Part shown: piece after piece, positions 14,610-22,496 of the stretch | Layout: every line of letters begins with the position of its first letter | How positions within the stretch are numbered: position 1 is the first letter of the stretch | Assembly (NCBI GenBank): GCA_023460235.1 | Contig: JAEWRE010000050.1 | Location: 1 to 22,496, forward strand | Source of the DNA: Bacillota bacterium | Lineage (GTDB): Bacteria > Bacillota > Clostridia > TANB77 > CAG-465 | Reading direction: 5' to 3' | DNA length: 22,496 nt | Notes under the pieces: model-generated | Seen by the model: only the letters and a program-made list of their open reading frames with translations | The model's database searches: none | What the model was told of the DNA's origin: nothing | Program-made: the position numbers and the translations under genes

Positions 14610-15872
14610 ATGAATATATCAAGAGCAAAAGGAACTAGGGACATATTTTTTGATGATATGAAAATATGGGAATATGTAGAAGAAAACATTAAGGAAATAT
14701 GTTTGAAACATAATATGAATCAAATAAGAACTCCAATATTTGAAGATACATCTCTTTTTTCTAGAAGTGTGGGTAACGAGACAGACATTGTGAATAAAGA
14801 AATGTATACTTTTTTAGATAAGGGTGACAGAAGTATAACTTTAAGACCAGAACTTACAGCTGGAGTTGTTAGAGCATATATAGAGAATGGATTTTCAAGT
14901 ATGCCAAGCCCTATAAAACTTTGGTATACAGGGACTATGTATAGATATGAAAAAATGCAAAAAGGTAGATATAGGGAATTTAGTCAGTTTGGTGTAGAGG
15001 TATTTGGCTCTGATTCATATCTAGCAGATATTGAAGTTATATCTATTGCATATGAATTATTTAATAAATTAGGAATATTGGATAAGTTGACATTAAAAAT
15101 TAATTCTATTGGTTGTAGTGAGTGTAGAACTAAATATGTAATTAAACTAAAAGAGTATTTAGCAGACAAAATAGATAATATGTGTGATGATTGTAAAGTA
15201 AGATATGTTAAAAATCCTATGAGAATAATAGATTGTAAGCAAGATAAATGTAGAGATGTAAAAAAAGATTTACCTTTAATTACAGATTACTTGTGTGAAA
15301 GTTGTAAAGAAGATTTTGAAAATTTAAAGTCTACTTTAACTAATGTAGGAATTAATTATGAAATAGATAAAACAATTGTAAGAGGATTAGATTATTATAA
15401 CAAAACAGTTTTTGAGTTCATATCTAAAGATTTAGATTTAGCTGTAGGTGGTGGCGGTAGATATGACACTTTAGTTGAAATATTAGGTGGAACTCATACA
15501 CCTGCTATTGGTTTTGGTCTTGGAATGGATAGGATTATATTACTTTTAAAAGAATATGATTTAGTTAAAAGTAAAAAGAATGTAGATATATATTTTATAT
15601 TAAAAGATAATAATGCTTTTTCTAAAGTTTATAAAATAATTAATGATTTAAGGGATCTAGGATATATTGTTGATATAGATATTTGCAGTAGAAGTTTTAA
15701 TTCACAAATGAAGTATGCAAGTAAGATAAATGCAAACTATACTTGTATTATAGGTGAAGATGAATTAAAAGAAAATACATGTAGTATAAAGAATATGAAT
15801 ACATCACAGCAGATTAAAGTTAAAATGTTAGTTGATGATATAATTAATAATGTTATAAAAGGCGGTAAATAG
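14610..15872 (+). CDS. hisS: Histidyl-tRNA synthetase
   Basis: 420 residues, normal for bacterial HisRS, a class II enzyme that charges tRNA-His. The N-terminus SRAKGTRD is characteristic. Motif 2 (YRYEKMQKGRYREF, 111-124), the histidine-binding RGLDYY (258-263), GGGGRYD (280-286) and motif 3 (AIGFGLGMDRI, 299-309) are intact. The insert between them carries four Cys pairs (169/172, 192/195, 209/214, 229/232), a likely zinc-binding form also known in clostridial HisRS. The C-terminal anticodon domain follows (about 325-415). The SD is weak (GGGTGAT) and very close to the predicted transcript 5' end. The stop codon is 1 bp before asnS, which implies coupled translation. Confidence 0.97.
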   Translation: MNISRAKGTRDIFFDDMKIWEYVEENIKEICLKHNMNQIRTPIFEDTSLFSRSVGNETDIVNKEMYTFLDKGDRSITLRPELTAGVVRAYIENGFSSMPSPIKLWYTGTMYRYEKMQKGRYREFSQFGVEVFGSDSYLADIEVISIAYELFNKLGILDKLTLKINSIGCSECRTKYVIKLKEYLADKIDNMCDDCKVRYVKNPMRIIDCKQDKCRDVKKDLPLITDYLCESCKEDFENLKSTLTNVGINYEIDKTIVRGLDYYNKTVFEFISKDLDLAVGGGGRYDTLVEILGGTHTPAIGFGLGMDRIILLLKEYDLVKSKKNVDIYFILKDNNAFSKVYKIINDLRDLGYIVDIDICSRSFNSQMKYASKINANYTCIIGEDELKENTCSIKNMNTSQQIKVKMLVDDIINNVIKGGK

Positions 15873-15873
15873 T

Positions 15874-17250
15874 ATGAATTTAAATTATAAAATTTTAAAT
15901 AGTGAATTGTATAAAGATATAAAATCATATGACTCAGAAGAAGTTTTAGTATGTGGATGGATAAGAAATTTAAGGGATTCTAAAACTATAGCTTTTATTG
16001 AATTAAATGATGGAAGTTATTTTAAAAGTGTACAAATTATAGTAGAAGAAAATATTAGTAATTTCAAAGATATTGCTGCTTTAAATATAGGTGCAAGCAT
16101 TATAGTTAAAGGTATAGTTAAAGTTACACCTGAAGCTAAACAACCATTTGAAATTGTTGCAAATGAAATTGAGATATCTGGTGTATCTAGTCCAGAATAT
16201 CCACTTCAAAACAAAAGACATTCTATGGAATTTTTAAGAGAAAACGCACATTTAAGATCAAGAACAAATACATTTTTAGCAGTTTTCAAAGTTAGATCAG
16301 TACTTGCAAATGAAATACATAACTTTTTTACTTCAAAAAACTTTACATACATTCATACTCCTATTATAACTAGTAGTGATTGTGAAGGTGCTGGTGAAAT
16401 GTTTAGAGTTACAAACCTTCCAGCTAGTGAAGCAGATTTTTCTAAAGATTTCTTTGGGAAACAGGCTAATTTGACAGTTTCTGGTCAATTAATTGCAGAA
16501 TGTATGGCAATGGCTTTTGGTAATGTATATACTTTTGGACCAACTTTTAGAGCTGAAAATTCAAATACTACACGTCACGCTGCTGAATTTTGGATGATAG
16601 AACCTGAAATGGCTTTTGCAGATTTAATTACTGATATGAATTTAGCAGAAAATATGCTTAAAACAGTTATAAAAAATGTAATGGAAAAATGTCCATTAGA
16701 AATGAGTTTTTTTAATGAATTTTACGATAAGGATTTAATTAATAGACTAAATCACGTAATAGATTCGGATTTTATAAGAGTAACATACACTGAGGCTGTA
16801 GAAATTCTTGAAAAACATAATGATAAATTTGATTATAAAGTAAAATGGGGAGTAGATTTACAGACAGAACACGAAAGATATTTAACTGAAGTAATATACA
16901 AAAAACCTGTATTTGTAACTAATTATCCTAAAGATATAAAAGCTTTCTATATGAAGTTAAATGAAGATAATAAAACAGTTGCAGCTATGGATTTACTTGT
17001 ACCGGGTATTGGTGAAATAGTTGGTGGAAGTCAAAGGGAAGAAGATTTAGCTAAACTAGAAAATAGAATGACTGAAATGGGACTAAACAAAGAAGAGTAT
17101 TCTTGGTATTTAGATACACGTAGATATGGAACTTGTCAGCATGCAGGATTTGGACTTGGATTTGAAAGATTAATAATGTATATAACAGCAATACCAAATA
17201 TACGTGATGTTATACCATTCCCAAGAACAACAGGAAATTTAATGTTTTAA
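15874..17250 (+). CDS. asnS: Asparaginyl-tRNA synthetase
   Basis: 458 residues (family about 463). It has an N-terminal OB-fold for the anticodon (VCGWIRNLRDSKTIAFIELNDGS near residues 26-48, quoted only as a family landmark), then a class IIb catalytic core with FGPTFRAENSNT (motif 2) and GFGLGFER (425-432, motif 3). The AsnRS-specific segment EFWMIEPEMAF distinguishes it from AspRS. Its presence means Asn-tRNA can be made directly, so the AspRS encoded next door is probably of the discriminating kind. It starts 1 bp after hisS. Confidence 0.96.
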   Translation: MNLNYKILNSELYKDIKSYDSEEVLVCGWIRNLRDSKTIAFIELNDGSYFKSVQIIVEENISNFKDIAALNIGASIIVKGIVKVTPEAKQPFEIVANEIEISGVSSPEYPLQNKRHSMEFLRENAHLRSRTNTFLAVFKVRSVLANEIHNFFTSKNFTYIHTPIITSSDCEGAGEMFRVTNLPASEADFSKDFFGKQANLTVSGQLIAECMAMAFGNVYTFGPTFRAENSNTTRHAAEFWMIEPEMAFADLITDMNLAENMLKTVIKNVMEKCPLEMSFFNEFYDKDLINRLNHVIDSDFIRVTYTEAVEILEKHNDKFDYKVKWGVDLQTEHERYLTEVIYKKPVFVTNYPKDIKAFYMKLNEDNKTVAAMDLLVPGIGEIVGGSQREEDLAKLENRMTEMGLNKEEYSWYLDTRRYGTCQHAGFGLGFERLIMYITAIPNIRDVIPFPRTTGNLMF

Positions 17251-17278
17251 AATAATATAGAAGAAGGATGTAGAAGAT

Positions 17279-19039
17279 ATGAATAGATATAGAACACATA
17301 AGTGTAATGAAATAAGATTAGAAGATGTAGGAAAAGAAGTGAAATTATCTGGATTTGTTAAAACAATCAGAGATTTAGGTGGTTTTGTTTTTATAGATTT
17401 AAGAGATCATTATGGTGTAACTCAAATTACAACTCAAGATGCTAAAATCTTAGAACAAATAAAAAAAATAAATGTAGAATTTACAATTTGCATAACTGGT
17501 AAAGTTACAAAAAGACCTATAGAAAATGTAAACGACAAGATTGAAACTGGTGAAGTAGAAGTTGTTATTGAAACATTAGAAGTATTAAATGAAGTTGTAA
17601 ATCCATTACCATTTGAAATTGAAAAAAGTAGAGAAGTAAGAGAAGACTTAAGACTTGAATATAGATTTCTAGATTTAAGAAATGATACTATTCACAGAAA
17701 AATTGTATTTAGAAGTAAAGTTCTTAAAACATTAAGAGATAAAATGGATAGCATGGGTTTTGTTGAAGTACAAACTCCAATACTTACATCATCATCACCA
17801 GAGGGTGCACGTGATTTCTTAATCCCAAGTAGAATACATCCAGGTGAATTTTATGCATTACCTCAGGCTCCCCAACAATTTAAACAACTACTTATGATAT
17901 CTGGTTTTGATAAGTATTATCAAATAGCACCTTGTTTTAGAGATGAGGATCCAAGAGCAGATAGATCACCAGGTGAATTTTACCAACTAGACTTTGAAAT
18001 GTCTTTTGTAGAAGAAGAGGATGTTTTAAAAGTTTTAGAAGAGGTAGTTGGATATACATTCAAAACATTAACAGATAGTAAAATAAGTGAAGCTCCATTT
18101 GTTAGAATTCCATATAGAGAGTCTATAGATAAATATGGTAGTGATAAACCTGATTTAAGAAATCCATTAGTTTTAACAGATTTATCTGAAATGTTTAAAG
18201 ATACAGATTTCAATGTCTTCAAAAATAAAGTTGTAAAATGTATTGCTGTAGATACTTCATCAGTAACTAGAAGATTCTTTGACGATATGGTTAAATTTGC
18301 TAAAGAAGAATTAGGTTTAGGTGGACTTGCTTGGATAAAAATAAATGAAGATGGAACAACAGCTGGTACTATAACTAAATATATTACTGATGAAATGCTT
18401 ACAAAAATAAAAGAAGTAACTGATTCAAAAGAAGGATATGGTTTGTTCTTCTTAGCTGGAGAATATGAAAAAGTTTGTAAAGAGGCTGGAAATGTACGTA
18501 TAGAGTTAGGTAAAAGATTAAACTTAATAGATAATGATATATATAAATTCTGCTTTGTTGTAGATTTTCCAATGTATGAATTAAGTGATGATGGAAAAAT
18601 TGAATTTGCACATAATCCATTCTCTATGCCAAAAGGTGGGTTAGAATCATTATTAAACATGAAACCTTTAGATATATTAGCACATCAATACGATTTGGTA
18701 TGTAATGGTTATGAAATAGCTTCAGGAGCTGTGAGAAATCACAATACTGATGTTATGGTTAAAGCATTTGAAATAGCAGGATATACAAAAGAACATGTTG
18801 AAAATAAATTTGGTGCGTTATTTAATGCATTTAAATATGGTGCTCCACCGCATGCTGGTGCTGCTCCTGGTATAGACAGAATTGTAATGTTACTTTGCAA
18901 GGAAAATAATATTCGTGAAGTTATTGCATTCCCTAAAAATAGTAAAGCTAGAGATTTATTAATGCAAGCTCCAAACTTTGTAAGTGAAGAGCAACTTAAA
19001 GATGTACATATCGAGATTAGAAAAAATAAGAAAATATAA
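17279..19039 (+). CDS. aspS: Aspartyl-tRNA synthetase, bacterial type
   Basis: 586 residues, the usual length for the bacterial form with a GAD insertion domain. An N-terminal OB-fold (about 1-105, with GFVFIDLRDHYGVTQ) is followed by the core with EARDFL-like GARDFLIPSR, QAPQQFKQLLM, and motif 2 CFRDEDPRADRSPGEF (given in short parts). The GAD insert (about 295-410) is followed by motif 3 at APGIDRIVM near the C-terminus. It charges tRNA-Asp. The start is supported by a GAAGGA SD. The gaps to asnS (28 bp) and to gpsA (25 bp) contain no terminator. Confidence 0.97.
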   Translation: MNRYRTHKCNEIRLEDVGKEVKLSGFVKTIRDLGGFVFIDLRDHYGVTQITTQDAKILEQIKKINVEFTICITGKVTKRPIENVNDKIETGEVEVVIETLEVLNEVVNPLPFEIEKSREVREDLRLEYRFLDLRNDTIHRKIVFRSKVLKTLRDKMDSMGFVEVQTPILTSSSPEGARDFLIPSRIHPGEFYALPQAPQQFKQLLMISGFDKYYQIAPCFRDEDPRADRSPGEFYQLDFEMSFVEEEDVLKVLEEVVGYTFKTLTDSKISEAPFVRIPYRESIDKYGSDKPDLRNPLVLTDLSEMFKDTDFNVFKNKVVKCIAVDTSSVTRRFFDDMVKFAKEELGLGGLAWIKINEDGTTAGTITKYITDEMLTKIKEVTDSKEGYGLFFLAGEYEKVCKEAGNVRIELGKRLNLIDNDIYKFCFVVDFPMYELSDDGKIEFAHNPFSMPKGGLESLLNMKPLDILAHQYDLVCNGYEIASGAVRNHNTDVMVKAFEIAGYTKEHVENKFGALFNAFKYGAPPHAGAAPGIDRIVMLLCKENNIREVIAFPKNSKARDLLMQAPNFVSEEQLKDVHIEIRKNKKI

Positions 19040-19064
19040 ATAACAAAAGAATAAGAGGTTAAAT

Positions 19065-20027
19065 ATGAAAGTATCAATAATTGGAACTGGTGCATTTGGA
19101 ATAGCACTAGCGAAAGTTTTACATTTTAATAATAATGAAGTCAATATGTATACTAAATTTCAAGAGGAAGTAGATATATTATTACTTAAAAGGGAAAATA
19201 AAAGGTTATTACCTGGTGTAATTTTGCCAAATGATATAGTTATATCTACGGATTTGGAAAATCTTATACAAGATTCTAAAATAGTTGTTATAGCAGTACC
19301 TATGAATGCAGTAAGAGAAGTTTCAAAAGAATTAGTAAAGTATTTAAAAGAAGAACAAATAGTATGTATTGTAACTAAAGGTATAGAAGTTAAAACTGGC
19401 AAATTAATGTCTGAAGTTGTTAAAGAAGAAACTGGCAATGATAATATTTGTATGTTATCTGGTCCTTCTTTTGCGATTGATCTTGCGAACAATAGTAAGT
19501 TAGGTCTTGTAGCAGCAAGTAAAAAGATTGATACATGTTTTACAATAAAAGAAGCTTTTGAAAATGATAACATAACAATATCTGAAACAGAGGATATTGC
19601 GGGTATTGAAATATGTGCAAGTGCAAAAAATACATTTGCTATAATAATGGGAATGTTTGATAGTGAAAATGAATCTACTAAGGCTACAATGCTTACAATA
19701 CTTTTGAATGATTTAAGATTAATATGTGAAGTGCTAGGAGGAAAATCTAATTCAGTATTTACATATGCAGGAATTGGAGATTTCTTACTAACTTGTATGA
19801 ATACAAAAAGTAGAAACTATACATTTGGAACTTTAATTGCAAAAGGTATGACAAAAAAAGAAGCTTTTGAGACGATGTGTATTACTACAGTCGAAGGAAT
19901 ATATTCATTGGAATCAATATATAACATATTAAAAGATAAGATTATAGATATAAAATCAATAGATATATTATATAATATATTATATAATGGTGCGGATACA
20001 AAAGAAATATATAAATGTTTAAAATAA
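19065..20027 (+). CDS. gpsA: Glycerol-3-phosphate dehydrogenase [NAD(P)+]
   Basis: 320 residues, slightly short for the family (about 330-340). It reduces dihydroxyacetone phosphate to sn-glycerol 3-phosphate for phospholipid synthesis. The Rossmann motif GTGAFGIALA (7-16) replaces the usual Trp with Phe. VTKGIE (103-108, Lys105), LSGPSFA (131-137), ICASAKN (183-189, catalytic Lys188) and AGIGDFLLT with SRN (235-251) follow the family order. TVEGIYS near 275 is the C-terminal hallmark. Variants at several positions and the short, AT-rich C-terminus show a diverged but apparently complete enzyme. Confidence 0.92.
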   Translation: MKVSIIGTGAFGIALAKVLHFNNNEVNMYTKFQEEVDILLLKRENKRLLPGVILPNDIVISTDLENLIQDSKIVVIAVPMNAVREVSKELVKYLKEEQIVCIVTKGIEVKTGKLMSEVVKEETGNDNICMLSGPSFAIDLANNSKLGLVAASKKIDTCFTIKEAFENDNITISETEDIAGIEICASAKNTFAIIMGMFDSENESTKATMLTILLNDLRLICEVLGGKSNSVFTYAGIGDFLLTCMNTKSRNYTFGTLIAKGMTKKEAFETMCITTVEGIYSLESIYNILKDKIIDIKSIDILYNILYNGADTKEIYKCLK

Positions 20028-20042
20028 TAAAAGGAGGTTATT

Positions 20043-20669
20043 GTGAGATTATTTGTTGATGAAAATAAATTAGAAGATATAAAGAAAAATGCTATAGAAA
20101 ATCATGTTCCTATACTCCAAGATGATTCTTTAAAACTTATAGAAATTATCTTACATATGACTAAACCAAAGAAAATATTAGAAATAGGAACAGCTGTTGG
20201 ATATTCGGCATCTATATTTTCAAAGTATTTAGAGGTAGACGAAAATAATAGAAAAGAAAGTTATATAAAAACAATTGAAAGAAATGAAAAGAGATATAAA
20301 GAGGCAACAAAAAACATTTCTACTTTGAAATTAGATGAATATATATTTCCAGTTTTTGCTGATGCAACTGAATATTTAACTAGTTTAAAAGAAGATAACA
20401 CTTATGATGTTATATTTATTGATGCTGCAAAAGGACAATATTTAGTATTTCTAAATGAAGCAAAAAGATTAGTAAAACCTGGTGGAGTTATAATTGCAGA
20501 TAATGTACTTTTTAAAGGTAGAGTACTTGGTGAATATAATGAACATAGACATAGAACAGCCGTTACAAGATTACGTCAATATATAGATGATATAAATGAA
20601 GATAAAATGTTAGATTCAGTTGTACTTAATATAGGCGATGGTATAGCCATTAGTGTTGTAAATAAGTAA
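20043..20669 (+). CDS. trmR: SAM-dependent O-methyltransferase, TrmR/YrrM-like
   Basis: 208 residues, GTG start fixed by the SD AAGGAGGT (20031-20038). It is a class I methyltransferase of the COG4122 type. The SAM-binding motif is EIGTAVGYS (47-55), acidic IKTIER is at 75-80, and metal ligands are in FIDAAK (Asp127) and ADN (153-154). Bacillus YrrM/TrmR methylates 5-hydroxyuridine at the wobble position of tRNA. That role fits an operon of tRNA synthetases, but close relatives act on small catechol-like molecules, so the substrate is inferred. No U32-peptidase (TrhP) partner is adjacent. The spacing is 15 bp after gpsA and 13 bp before the next gene. Confidence 0.85.
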   Translation: MRLFVDENKLEDIKKNAIENHVPILQDDSLKLIEIILHMTKPKKILEIGTAVGYSASIFSKYLEVDENNRKESYIKTIERNEKRYKEATKNISTLKLDEYIFPVFADATEYLTSLKEDNTYDVIFIDAAKGQYLVFLNEAKRLVKPGGVIIADNVLFKGRVLGEYNEHRHRTAVTRLRQYIDDINEDKMLDSVVLNIGDGIAISVVNK

Positions 20670-20682
20670 TAGGGAGGTAACT

Positions 20683-21102
20683 ATGAAATATTTAAAAAAA
20701 GGAAATAAGTATGTAGTTAGGATTGATAAAGGGGAAGAAGTTATAGAACAAATCAGAAAAATATGTATGCAAAATAACATAAAGGCTGGATCTATAAGTG
20801 GAATAGGTGCTACAGACAGAGTTAAACTTGGATTATTTAATACAAATACTAAAAATTATATGTCAAAAGAATTAACCGGTAGTTATGAAATAGTTTCAAT
20901 GATTGGAAACATTTCAACTATGAAAGATGAAGTGTATTTACATATTCATATAGGAGTTTCAAATGAAAATATGAACTTGTTTGGTGGACATTTAAATTAT
21001 TGTTATATTAGTGCTACATGTGAACTTATAATAGAAGAAATTGGTTTAGATGTGGATAGAAAATATAACGATGAAATAGGTTTGAATTTGTACAATATAT
21101 AA
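20683..21102 (+). CDS. PPC/DUF296 domain protein
   Basis: 139 residues comprising a single PPC (plant and prokaryote conserved, DUF296) domain. GSISGIGATDRVKLG (36-50) and HIHIG with GGHL (His87, His89, His103) are the family landmarks. The three His probably bind a metal. The bacterial proteins form trimers and their function is not settled. There is no AT-hook as in the plant AHL proteins, so DNA binding should not be assumed. The gene is the last of the hisS operon, with an AGGGAGGT SD, and is followed by a terminator. Confidence 0.88.
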   Translation: MKYLKKGNKYVVRIDKGEEVIEQIRKICMQNNIKAGSISGIGATDRVKLGLFNTNTKNYMSKELTGSYEIVSMIGNISTMKDEVYLHIHIGVSNENMNLFGGHLNYCYISATCELIIEEIGLDVDRKYNDEIGLNLYNI

Positions 21103-21126
21103 TTAAATTTTCTTGTTAATAAATTT

Positions 21127-21160
21127 AAGTTAGCTATTTTTTAGTAGTTAACTTTTTTTT
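21127..21160 (+). terminator. Intrinsic terminator of the hisS-PPC operon
   Basis: 10-bp arms (21127-21136 and 21145-21154, one G-U pair), an 8-nt loop and an eight-T run. It lies 25 bp after the last stop codon. Confidence 0.85.
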
Positions 21161-21233
21161 GTTACAATAATATTACAAAAAGTAACATAACAAATTAAAT
21201 CGTATATGAAATGTCGAAATATGGAATGTTTTA

Positions 21234-21297
21234 TTGACAAAAACACCATATATGGTAAAATATATATATAATAATTTAAATTTATACGTGCCGTATA
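21234..21297 (+). promoter_or_regulatory. Promoter and leader palindromes of giant protein copy 3
   Basis: TTGACA (21234-21239), a 16-bp spacer and an extended -10 TGGTAAAAT (21253-21261). The spacer contains the perfect palindrome ACCATATATGGT (21245-21256). The leader contains the inverted repeat TATACG-TGC-CGTATA (21283-21297). The leader of about 95 nt is longer than that of copy 2 and ends with the SD GGAGGA (21349-21354). Confidence 0.72.
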
Positions 21298-21361
21298 GAT
21301 TTTGTTTATGAGCATGAGATTATAATATATTTTTAATTAGTAATAATTGGAGGAATTTAAT

Positions 21362-22496
21362 ATGAAAAAAAGTGGTATATCGCTAATAGTTTTAGTTATA
21401 ACAATAATAGTTATAATTATAATAGCAGCAGGAGTTATACTAACTCTGAGTAATAGTAGTGTGCTAGATAAGTCAAAAAAAGCAAGATTTATGAGTGACT
21501 TTACAAATATACAAGAAGGAGTAACCATATATTCACTTGGTAAATATAATGCACAAACTAGTGAATTTGAACTACCCCTAAAAGGATATTTAACGCAGGC
21601 AGATAAATCGTATATACAAGATAGCATGCCAACACTTAACACTAAAATAGAGCAATTAAGTGGAACAGTAGATACAGTTAACTTAGCATGGATAAGTAAT
21701 GAAAATATAGGGGCAAAACTATCTAGTGAAAAACAAGAAAAAGGATATATAATAGATGTAGATAATGGTCAAATATATGATTATGTAGGAGACTACTTCG
21801 AAGGAAAAAGGTGGCATACATTAGATGGTGGAGTTGAAAGTGATGGAACAGCTGTAGAGGGGCCAACAACAGAAGAACTGTGGGATGGTTGGATAAAATT
21901 AACGCTATACTATCCAAGTGGAGCAACAGAGAAAAAGTGGAGATTAGGAACAGAGGGAGAGCTAAGAGCAGATCCAATGCTAATGTGGCAAAACTATACA
22001 GGAGCTATAACAATACCACTAGATAGAGTAAAAGATGTATGGATAAGTTATAAAATAAAAGATAAAGTAATAAAGATACCACCGGCAGGAACACTTTTAG
22101 TAGATATAGTACCAGATAAGACAGGAACAAAGCTAGTAGAGAGTGTAAAGGTAACAATAGACTTTGATGAAACAGCTACAACTAAAGAATATAGAGTAGG
22201 AAATAGTGATTGGATGCCATATACAGGAGAATTTACAGTAACAGAAAACTGTATAGTAGAGGCAAGAGCAAAGAAAACCGAAAGTATATATGACGCAGAT
22301 GGAATACTAATTATGAATAGAAATATAGCTGGAAGTGATAAAATCTATATAGGAAACATAGGGACAGAGCCAATACTATTAGAAGCACCTGTAATAACAA
22401 GACTGCCAGCAGAAAGTTCAAATGAAGTAGCAAAGGTAGAAGTAAAATACCCAGATAATGCAGTAAGAAAAGTATATACAGTAAATTATGGAGTAG
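21362..22496 (+). CDS. Giant surface protein with prepilin-like N-terminus, copy 3 (3' end outside window)
   Basis: The frame is open from ATG 21362 to the window edge, 378 codons. The protein begins MKKSGISLIVLVITI: a basic leader ending in Gly5 and a hydrophobic helix, again with Val at +5 of the putative mature pilin. It aligns along its whole visible length with residues 1-378 of the complete copy at 5822 (same number of bases to the VNYG motif). The shared domain includes KARFMSDFTNIQ, YSLGKYNAQTSEFELPLKGYL, GYIIDVDNGQIYDY, RWHTLDGGV and WGLG-type RLGTEGELRADPMLMWQNYTG (quoted in parts). Two beta-sandwich modules start near residues 262 and 358. The function is inferred as for the other copies. 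Confidence 0.87.
   Translation, partial: MKKSGISLIVLVITIIVIIIIAAGVILTLSNSSVLDKSKKARFMSDFTNIQEGVTIYSLGKYNAQTSEFELPLKGYLTQADKSYIQDSMPTLNTKIEQLSGTVDTVNLAWISNENIGAKLSSEKQEKGYIIDVDNGQIYDYVGDYFEGKRWHTLDGGVESDGTAVEGPTTEELWDGWIKLTLYYPSGATEKKWRLGTEGELRADPMLMWQNYTGAITIPLDRVKDVWISYKIKDKVIKIPPAGTLLVDIVPDKTGTKLVESVKVTIDFDETATTKEYRVGNSDWMPYTGEFTVTENCIVEARAKKTESIYDADGILIMNRNIAGSDKIYIGNIGTEPILLEAPVITRLPAESSNEVAKVEVKYPDNAVRKVYTVNYGV

Noticed and set aside
17980..18660. Long antisense open frame (226 codons) inside aspS
   Set aside because: It lies entirely within a clear aspS gene, has no SD and no recognisable domain. It results from codon bias on the other strand.
21160..21187. TGTTAC...GTAACA inverted repeat after the operon terminator
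   Set aside because: Only 6-bp arms around a 16-nt gap in AT-rich DNA. No functional context was seen.

Overview
The window is AT-rich (about 30% G+C by eye) bacterial DNA. Strong Shine-Dalgarno sites (AAGGAGG type), sigma-A promoters with extended -10 elements, heavy use of ATA for isoleucine and the gene content (pyruvate phosphate dikinase, a paired SPFH/NfeD membrane module, clostridial-type HisRS, and prepilin-like giant surface proteins) point to an anaerobic Bacillota, most likely an uncultured gut-type member of the Clostridia. That placement is an inference. No mobile element, tRNA, rRNA, CRISPR array or phage gene was seen.

Layout. (1) 1-2481 is the 3' part of a giant modular surface protein. 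It ends at a bidirectional terminator and faces a minus-strand operon of an NfeD-like protein and an SPFH/stomatin-like protein (3923 to 2544). (2) A 355-bp divergent regulatory region leads rightward to an M23 peptidoglycan endopeptidase (4279-5283) and ribosomal protein S15 (5399-5662). (3) 5822-10963 is a complete 1713-residue paralogue of the first protein. It has a type IV prepilin-like N-terminus and about thirteen beta-sandwich-like modules. (4) Two single-gene units follow: a Nudix hydrolase (11106-11498) and pyruvate phosphate dikinase (11766-14396). (5) 14610-21102 looks like one operon: hisS, asnS, aspS, gpsA, a TrmR-like O-methyltransferase and a PPC/DUF296 protein. It has one promoter in front and one terminator behind. 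(6) 21362 to the window edge is the N-terminal 378 codons of a third giant paralogue, with its own promoter.

How it fits together. The housekeeping genes are ordinary translation, phospholipid and central-carbon functions. The unusual element is the set of three giant paralogues spaced through them in the same orientation. Each start that is visible (copies 2 and 3) carries a short basic leader ending in Gly and a hydrophobic stretch that matches a type IV prepilin except that Glu at +5 is Val. After that come hundreds of residues of adhesin-like modules. Each end that is visible (copies 1 and 2) is built from two full copies plus a half copy of a roughly 187-residue unit. Units within one protein resemble each other much more than units of the other protein. 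This suggests a family of large, recombining, pilin-anchored or membrane-anchored surface proteins held in place by essential genes lying between the copies.
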